The notes under the pieces were generated by a model. The model saw only the letters and a program-made list of their open reading frames with translations, was not told where the DNA came from and searched no databases. Shown here one piece after another: positions 1 through 3,731 of a stretch of 5,250 bases of DNA; position 1 is the first letter of the stretch, and every line of letters starts with the position of its first letter. The translations under genes were made by a program, and so were the position numbers. The DNA is from Kiritimatiellia bacterium (lineage in GTDB: Bacteria > Verrucomicrobiota > Kiritimatiellia > RFP12 > UBA1067), in NCBI GenBank assembly GCA_017999015.1, contig JAGOBZ010000243.1:1-5250 (forward strand), written 5' to 3'.

Positions 1-612
1 GCCTTCGGCGGTCTCGACGGTGAGCGGACGCTCCGCGCCCTTCTTCACGGCGGAAAGCGCTTCCGGCTTGTACTCGCCCTGTGCGGCGTAGACGGGCCAG
101 GCACGGTGGTCGCCGGTGAAAGCGAACTCGGTGAGTTCGTTTGTGACAGACGCGCGCAACCGGAGCGGCGCCGACACCGCGTATCGGAAGGCAAACCCCG
201 CGTTGTAGGCGCGGAACACGAACAGGACATCCGTGTCCGAGGCCGTATGTTCCACGCCTAAAACCAACTGCCTGAACTGGTCTGAAACCGTGGCGCGCTC
301 GCCGAACGGCGGATTCCAGACAAGGTTGGTCTCGTCCCTCAACACAACATCCGGGCGTACCGGCTCGAACCCTCGGCTTAAGTCAGTGCCGTCCGACAGG
401 GCCAAGCCCAAGCGCGAGGGCAGAATGACGGGCGTTCCCTTATAGTCGATGCGGTAGGACAAGCCGCCGTCTTCGCCCTGCACGACCGTCGCGCGCACGT
501 TGCCGTCGGGCGACGTCAGCGGAAACGATTGCGTCGCCGCGGTGGCGGAGGCGGCAAGCAAAAGAAGAGCGGCGCACGCTGCACGTCGAACACCGGGTGT
601 CCTATGTCTCAT
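1..612 (-). CDS. Glycoside hydrolase family 97, N-terminal part (3' end off the window)
   Basis: This is the first 204 residues of a secreted GH97 enzyme, a family of retaining or inverting alpha-glucosidases and alpha-galactosidases related to Bacteroides SusB. Residues 1-26 look like a Sec signal peptide: several arginines, then a hydrophobic AALLLLAASATAA stretch with an Ala-X-Ala cleavage site. The rest matches the GH97 N-terminal beta-sandwich domain in order: an opening LTSPDGNV, then Y(K)GTPVI..SRLGL near residues 57-71, a W-N-P-P-F-G-E segment near 98-104, F-R-A-Y-N-A-G-F-A-F-R-Y near 133-144, and TGDHRAWPVY near 163-172. The catalytic barrel and its acids lie beyond position 1, so mechanism and substrate cannot be judged. 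The ATG at 612 is chosen because GGAG (622-625) sits 9 nt upstream and the signal peptide follows directly. It starts 4 bp after the oxidoreductase stop, so the two are probably co-transcribed and translationally coupled. The family call is from recognised motifs and is fairly secure. Confidence 0.88.
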   Translation of the reverse strand, partial: MRHRTPGVRRAACAALLLLAASATAATQSFPLTSPDGNVRATVVQGEDGGLSYRIDYKGTPVILPSRLGLALSDGTDLSRGFEPVRPDVVLRDETNLVWNPPFGERATVSDQFRQLVLGVEHTASDTDVLFVFRAYNAGFAFRYAVSAPLRLRASVTNELTEFAFTGDHRAWPVYAAQGEYKPEALSAVKKGAERPLTVETAEG

Positions 613-616
613 CGGG

Positions 617-2035
617 TTATACTCCGTAGCCGGGCAGGCGTTTGACGCGCAGACGGGCATTGGCGGCGGAACTGTTTTTGAAGGCGCGCTGGGCGGGGTC
701 GAACTCCAGGCGTTTGCCGGGGTCGAACAGCGCGGCGAGCGCCACAAGCGACGCCTGCGTGATGTTTCCGGCATAGGCGAAGTCTGACCCGACCGGCGCA
801 CCGCCCTTGATCGCGTCGAGCCATTCATGGTACGGCGAGCCGCCTTTCACGCGCGGGTAGCGCGGGGGCGGCAGGTCTTTGTTGGCGTCCGAGGTATCCA
901 CCAGTTTCCCGTCCTTGATGAGCCTGAGGTTCTTGGCGCCGTGCGAGCCGTAGACGATCACGCCTTTGTCGCCGTAGATCACGCCGCCTTCACCGCTCGG
1001 GCCGCTGTTGACATACTTCTCCATGCGGGGGGCGAACTGGTCGTGCGGCAAGCCGTCGGGGCAGGGGACAGACCGGTAACGCGGGCCGTCGAACCACTTG
1101 ACCGTGACGGGGCCGCGCGCGTTCTTGGCGGGGAAGGAGAGGGTGAAGACATCGCCTTTCGGGTACGTGACGCCGTGCTTGGAGGGCTCCCAGTCGCCCA
1201 GGTCGTCCACGCGCACCGCCTCCGGCAGGCCGAGATCCAGCGCCCAGAAGATCGGATCCATCAGGTGGCAGGCCCAGTCGCCGAGCGTGCTGCAGCCATA
1301 GTCGGTCCAGAACCGCCAGCGCCCCGGCAGGTAGAGCGGGCAGTAGGCGCGATGCGGCGCGACCGGCCCCTGCCAGCGCTCCCAGTCCAGCTCTTGGGGA
1401 ATCTCATGCGTCTTCGCCAACTCGCCGAGCTGATCCATGCAACTGTAGCTGGCGGGTGCCCAGAAGTGCGCCTCTTTGACCGTGCCGATGAGTCCGGCCT
1501 CGATCCATTCGCGGAAGGTGCGGATGGTGTCGAAGGCGTGGCCTTGGTTCATCGCCTGGTTGACGAGCTTGGCGCTGCGCGCGACCGCGATCATCTGGTC
1601 GACCTCGCCGAAAGTCTGCGCCAGCGGTTTCTCGCACTGGACATGCTTGTTGCGGCGCAGGCATTCGATCGACATTGCCGCGTGCCAATGGTCGGGGGTG
1701 CCGATGGTCACGGCGTCGATCTGCTTGTCGAGTGTGTCCAGCATCTGGCGGTAGTCTTTGAAAAAGGGCGCCTGCTTGAATTTCTCCTGCATCTTGCCGG
1801 TGCGGCGCGTGTCGACATCGCAGAGCCCGACGATTTCTGCGCCACAGCCGGCCACGCCCACGATATTGGAGACGGGGCGTCCGGCGCAGCCGATCGCGGC
1901 GACGCGGATGCGCTCGCTGGGCGGCGTCTGGCCGCTGCCCGCGATGACATAACGCGGCACCACGCTGAACAAAGAACCGGCAACCGCCGCATGCCGCAGA
2001 AAGCTTCTGCGTGAAGATAACACCGCATGACTCAT
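617..2035 (-). CDS. Tat-exported Gfo/Idh/MocA family oxidoreductase
   Basis: This is a 472-residue NAD(P)-dependent oxidoreductase of the Gfo/Idh/MocA family, which acts on sugars, sugar acids and cyclitols. Residues 7-14 (SSRRSFLR) followed by a hydrophobic stretch form a Tat signal, so it is expected to fold with its cofactor and then be exported. The Rossmann fold begins near residue 43 (IRVAAIGCAGRP). The family hallmarks follow: TPDHWH at 113-118, CEKPLA at 134-139 with catalytic-type Lys136, and the C-terminal-domain motif LGDWACHLMD at 251-260 with Asp253 and His257. The length fits the Tat-type PVC members. An in-frame TTG at 2068 would add 11 residues, but the ATG at 2035 is preferred because an AAGGGGGGGG ribosome site lies 6 nt upstream and the Tat motif then sits at the usual distance. 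The dinucleotide loop is slightly unusual (Ala and Pro where Gly is common). GH109-like NAD-dependent glycosidase activity is an alternative within this superfamily. The substrate is unknown. Confidence 0.93.
   Translation of the reverse strand: MSHAVLSSRRSFLRHAAVAGSLFSVVPRYVIAGSGQTPPSERIRVAAIGCAGRPVSNIVGVAGCGAEIVGLCDVDTRRTGKMQEKFKQAPFFKDYRQMLDTLDKQIDAVTIGTPDHWHAAMSIECLRRNKHVQCEKPLAQTFGEVDQMIAVARSAKLVNQAMNQGHAFDTIRTFREWIEAGLIGTVKEAHFWAPASYSCMDQLGELAKTHEIPQELDWERWQGPVAPHRAYCPLYLPGRWRFWTDYGCSTLGDWACHLMDPIFWALDLGLPEAVRVDDLGDWEPSKHGVTYPKGDVFTLSFPAKNARGPVTVKWFDGPRYRSVPCPDGLPHDQFAPRMEKYVNSGPSGEGGVIYGDKGVIVYGSHGAKNLRLIKDGKLVDTSDANKDLPPPRYPRVKGGSPYHEWLDAIKGGAPVGSDFAYAGNITQASLVALAALFDPGKRLEFDPAQRAFKNSSAANARLRVKRLPGYGV
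622..625 (-). promoter_or_regulatory. Ribosome binding site of the GH97 gene
   Basis: GGAG lies 9 nt before the GH97 ATG and inside the last codons of the upstream oxidoreductase (Gly-Tyr-Gly-Val-stop). Ribosomes finishing the first gene would clear this site, which is the usual arrangement for translational coupling. It supports the start at 612. Confidence 0.7.
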
Positions 2036-2041
2036 AAAAAG

Positions 2042-2051
2042 CCCCCCCCTT
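2042..2051 (-). promoter_or_regulatory. Poly-G ribosome binding site of the Gfo/Idh/MocA gene
   Basis: On the minus strand the sequence reads AAGGGGGGGG, then CTTTTT, then ATG. The purine run is the only Shine-Dalgarno-like element near the start and sets the start codon at 2035 rather than the upstream in-frame TTG at 2068. The eight consecutive G residues (2042-2049) form a homopolymer of a kind that can change length by replication slippage, which would shift the spacing to the start codon. Confidence 0.65.
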
Positions 2052-2087
2052 AATTTGCTGTGCTCCAAGTTTTAAAAAACATGTTCT

Positions 2088-2115
2088 ATTATGAATCAGG
2101 CGCGTGAACAGTCAA
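2088..2115 (-). promoter_or_regulatory. Sigma70-type promoter for the Gfo/Idh/MocA-GH97 operon
   Basis: Read on the minus strand, a -35 box TTGACT (2115-2110) and a -10 box CATAAT (2093-2088) are separated by 16 bp; each differs from consensus at one position. Transcription would begin near 2081, giving a leader of about 45 nt before the ATG at 2035. An AT-rich stretch lies just upstream of the -35 box, inside a CCCC/GGGG inverted repeat (2116-2134) that could bind a regulator. A palindrome AACATGTT (2078-2085) falls at the expected transcription start. The promoter is a good sequence match; the regulatory elements are guesses. Confidence 0.7.
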
Positions 2116-2182
2116 CCCCTCAATTTATTCGGGGCGGGCCAGAAACCCAGACAGTACGTGAAAAACACGCAAAAACCCTTGT

Positions 2183-2219
2183 AAAATCACCATTAAGCGT
2201 CGCTAATAACGGGGTGGTG
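2183..2219 (-). terminator. Weak possible terminator hairpin after the aldo/keto reductase gene
   Basis: Six bases after the reductase stop, the minus strand can fold with an outer stem CACCA/TGGTG and an inner ATTAGC/GCTTAAT stem around a GAC loop, with an asymmetric internal loop, followed by ATTTT. The stem is interrupted and the U-run is short, so termination may be partial and some transcripts may read through into the next gene. Confidence 0.25.
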
Positions 2220-2224
2220 TTGTC

Positions 2225-3268
2225 TCAGGCCCACAGGCCTTCACAGCAGTCCTGCGGATGGTGCGGATACGGCAGGTTTAGGCTTGCCACCGAGTCCTCC
2301 TCGCGCTTGAAGATCGAGCCGCAGTCCTTCGCCATCTCCTGCAATTGAGCCGCGTCCGCCTCGGTGGCGGGACGGTAAGCCAGACCGGCCGTGATCGCTT
2401 TGGACTGCAAATCTCGCCACGACGGGGGAAATCCCATCACCACGCCCGGCAGGGCCAAGGTCCAGCGGTAGGCGAGGTTGATGTCGTCCTGCGTCTCCAG
2501 CGAGCGGTACCACCATTTGCGCGTGCGCTCCGCGTCCTTGGGCCACGCGCCGGCATTCAGGGTCTTGATCGACAGCACGGCGGCCTGCTTCTCCTTGGCC
2601 AGCGCTAAAACTTCCTTGCCGAAGCCGCGGGTGTAGTACTCGACGTAGTTGATGGGAAACATCACAGTGTCGAAGGCGTACCCGCGCAGCGCCGCGAGCG
2701 CAGCCTTGGTGGTGTGAGCCGAGAAACCGATGGCTCGGATCTTCCCTTCCGCCTTGGCTTGCAAGAGCATCTCGAGCACGCCGCCCGGGCCGAGCGCGGC
2801 CTGCACGTCGGCGGGCTTCACGAGGTGGTGCAGTTGGTACACGTCGAAGTGGTCGGTCCTGAGCTGCCTGAGCGAGTTCTCCAGCTCCGAGCGGGCGCCG
2901 TCCCTGTCGAGCTTCTTGGTCTTGCAGGCGAGGAAGTAGCGGCTTCGGTCGAGGCCTTGCAGGGCGATGCCCAGCTTCGTCTCACACGTGCCCTTGCCGT
3001 AGGCGGGAGCGACGTCGTAATAGTTCACTCCCCGCTCAAACGCCTCATGCACGGAAGCGGTGCAAACCTCCTGTTCATCGTGCGTCAGGCCGAGGCCTGA
3101 GAAGCCCACCGCCGAAACCTGCCAGCCCATGCGGCCCAGTGGGCGGCGGGGCATGACGCCGACGGGCGCCGCAGCCGCCACGGCCTCGCTGACCAGCACA
3201 GGCCCGATACCCAGCATCTCACTGCCAGCCATCCCGCCGACCATTTTCAAGAACGCGCGACGTTTCAT
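2225..3268 (-). CDS. Tat-exported aldo/keto reductase
   Basis: This is a 347-residue aldo/keto reductase, an (alpha/beta)8-barrel enzyme that uses NAD(P)H to interconvert carbonyls and alcohols. Residues 2-8 (KRRAFLK) plus a hydrophobic stretch to about residue 34 form a Tat signal, so it should be exported already folded. The barrel starts near residue 42 (RPLGRMGWQVSAVGFSGLGL). The catalytic tetrad is complete: Asp85 and Tyr90 in YDVAPAYG, Lys116 in LACKTKK, and His147 in YQLHHL. GKIRAIGFSAHT (175-186) is the usual strand after the His motif. The short tail has a Cys-Cys pair (341-342) but no ferredoxin-like 4Fe-4S domain, unlike some related reductases. The ATG at 3268 has AGGGGGA (3277-3283) 8 nt upstream and its own promoter. 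It precedes the Gfo/Idh/MocA gene by 189 bp in the same direction. A shared role in sugar redox chemistry is inferred; the substrate is unknown. Confidence 0.93.
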   Translation of the reverse strand: MKRRAFLKMVGGMAGSEMLGIGPVLVSEAVAAAAPVGVMPRRPLGRMGWQVSAVGFSGLGLTHDEQEVCTASVHEAFERGVNYYDVAPAYGKGTCETKLGIALQGLDRSRYFLACKTKKLDRDGARSELENSLRQLRTDHFDVYQLHHLVKPADVQAALGPGGVLEMLLQAKAEGKIRAIGFSAHTTKAALAALRGYAFDTVMFPINYVEYYTRGFGKEVLALAKEKQAAVLSIKTLNAGAWPKDAERTRKWWYRSLETQDDINLAYRWTLALPGVVMGFPPSWRDLQSKAITAGLAYRPATEADAAQLQEMAKDCGSIFKREEDSVASLNLPYPHHPQDCCEGLWA

Positions 3269-3309
3269 GGTTCGAATCCCCCTTTCGATTCACAGCTCTC
3301 AACGTTCCA

Positions 3310-3338
3310 ATTATAGTGGCTCAACCTGTGCGGCGCAA
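3310..3338 (-). promoter_or_regulatory. Sigma70-type promoter for the aldo/keto reductase gene
   Basis: The minus strand carries a perfect TATAAT (3315-3310) with TTGCGC (3338-3333) 17 bp upstream as a partial -35 box. Predicted transcription starts near 3303, about 35 nt before the ATG at 3268, with the ribosome site between. The -35 box lies within one copy of the GGCGCAAT direct repeat at the edge of the HsdM fragment. This promoter makes it unnecessary to treat the upstream fragment as an operon partner. Confidence 0.6.
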
Positions 3339-3339
3339 T
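3332..3339. repeat. Direct repeat GGCGCAAT, left copy
   Basis: This 8-bp sequence recurs exactly at 3621-3628 in the same orientation. The recognisable HsdM homology (about 3340-3606) lies wholly between the two copies. They could be a target-site duplication or short homology left by capture of the fragment, or a chance match in GC-rich DNA; flanking bases do not extend the match. Confidence 0.4.
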
Positions 3340-3606
3340 AGCCATGGCCTTGAACCGGCGCAGGTAGAAAAAGAGCTTGCCGTTCACGAAAGCGATCAGG
3401 TCATCGCAGGTCAGGGCGGCGTTGTGGTCAATCTTGCCGTCCTTGCCTTTGGGCGCGGCCCAGGCGGACCAGCGGTAGGGTTCGTCGAGGATGTGGGTGT
3501 AGGTCTTGCCGTTCAGCGCCGCGGCGGTGGCGCGGTCGGCCTCCAGCGCGTCGAGGTGTTTCAGGAATAGCAGCCAGGACGACTGCTCCGTGTAGTCCAG
3601 TTCGCT
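3340..3606 (-). pseudogene. hsdM: Fragment of type I restriction-modification methyltransferase HsdM (N-terminal domain)
   Basis: About 89 residues match the N-terminal helical domain of the type I DNA methyltransferase subunit HsdM: SELDYTEQSSWLLFLK, a GKTYTHILDEPYRWSAWAAP segment, GKDGKIDHNAALT, and DDLIAFVNGKLFFYL. Intact HsdM proteins run to roughly 500 residues or more, and the S-adenosylmethionine-binding and NPPF catalytic motifs are in the missing part. Roughly the first 20 residues of the family are also missing. The open frame continues from 3702 to 3265, but its only upstream start is a TTG inside the 7-bp repeat array, and both ends read as non-homologous, low-complexity sequence. 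No hsdR or hsdS is nearby. Odd substitutions include LFFYL where LFPYL is usual. It is most likely an untranslated relic; the lack of frameshifts or stops suggests it is recent or, less likely, that it is expressed. Confidence 0.82.
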
Positions 3607-3620
3607 CGTGTAGGGGGCTG

Positions 3621-3628
3621 GGCGCAAT
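3621..3628. repeat. Direct repeat GGCGCAAT, right copy
   Basis: Second exact copy of the 8-bp sequence at 3332-3339, about 15 bp beyond the outer edge of the HsdM homology and next to the purine-rich tract. Confidence 0.4.
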
Positions 3629-3667
3629 GGGGAGGGTGAAAGGGGAGGGAAGAGTGAAGAGTGGCGG
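3627..3667. repeat. Purine-rich low-complexity tract
   Basis: The plus strand is almost entirely G and A here, with imperfect repeats of GGGAGGG, GTGAA and AGAGTGA. On the minus strand this is a C/T-rich run. It looks like degenerate simple-sequence DNA between genes and has no coding character. It lies between the HsdM relic and the 7-bp array. Confidence 0.55.
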
Positions 3668-3693
3668 GACCTGCGGCTGGGACCGGTGGGTAG

Positions 3694-3728
3694 AACGCTC
3701 AACGCTCAACGCTCAACGCGCAACGTTC
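3694..3728. repeat. 7-bp tandem repeat array, five units
   Basis: Five consecutive 7-bp units read AACGCTC three times, then AACGCGC, then AACGTTC. The array begins 3 bp after the stop codon of the LRR gene on the minus strand. A single further unit, AACGTTC, occurs at 3301-3307 on the far side of the HsdM relic in the same orientation. Such dispersed TTGAACG/GCGTTGA repeats are familiar from intergenic DNA of PVC-group genomes; their origin is not settled by this sequence. Confidence 0.85.
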
Positions 3729-3731
3729 AAG

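Larger units (their letters stand above)
3269..3731. other. 463-bp intergenic region without an intact gene
   Basis: The stretch between the LRR gene and the aldo/keto reductase holds, in transcription order, the 7-bp array, the purine-rich tract, the HsdM relic between GGCGCAAT repeats, and the reductase promoter and ribosome site. I see no convincing rho-independent terminator for the LRR gene and no RNA gene. Confidence 0.7.

Noticed and set aside
827..2014. Long 395-codon open frame on the plus strand
   Set aside because: It is exactly antisense to the Gfo/Idh/MocA gene, whose family motifs are unmistakable. Its translation is rich in Ala, Arg and Val with no recognisable domain, as expected for the opposite strand of a GC-rich gene.
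617..2068. Gfo/Idh/MocA gene starting at the TTG at 2068
   Set aside because: The added 11 residues precede the Tat motif without family support, and the strong G-rich ribosome site lies downstream of that codon and is well placed for the ATG at 2035.
2144..2180. CGTG-TTTTT-CACG hairpin in the gap before the Gfo/Idh/MocA gene as a second terminator or small RNA
   Set aside because: The stem is only four or five base pairs with no G/C-rich core and no following U-run, so I cannot support a function.
2091..2348. Plus-strand 85-codon open frame across the intergenic gap
   Set aside because: It overlaps the operon promoter and the antisense of the reductase C-terminus and has no recognisable domain.
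3265..3702. HsdM frame as a real 145-residue gene overlapping the aldo/keto reductase by ATGA
   Set aside because: The only start is a TTG inside the repeat array with no ribosome site, the two ends have no homology, and the reductase has its own TATAAT promoter inside this frame. The overlap looks accidental.
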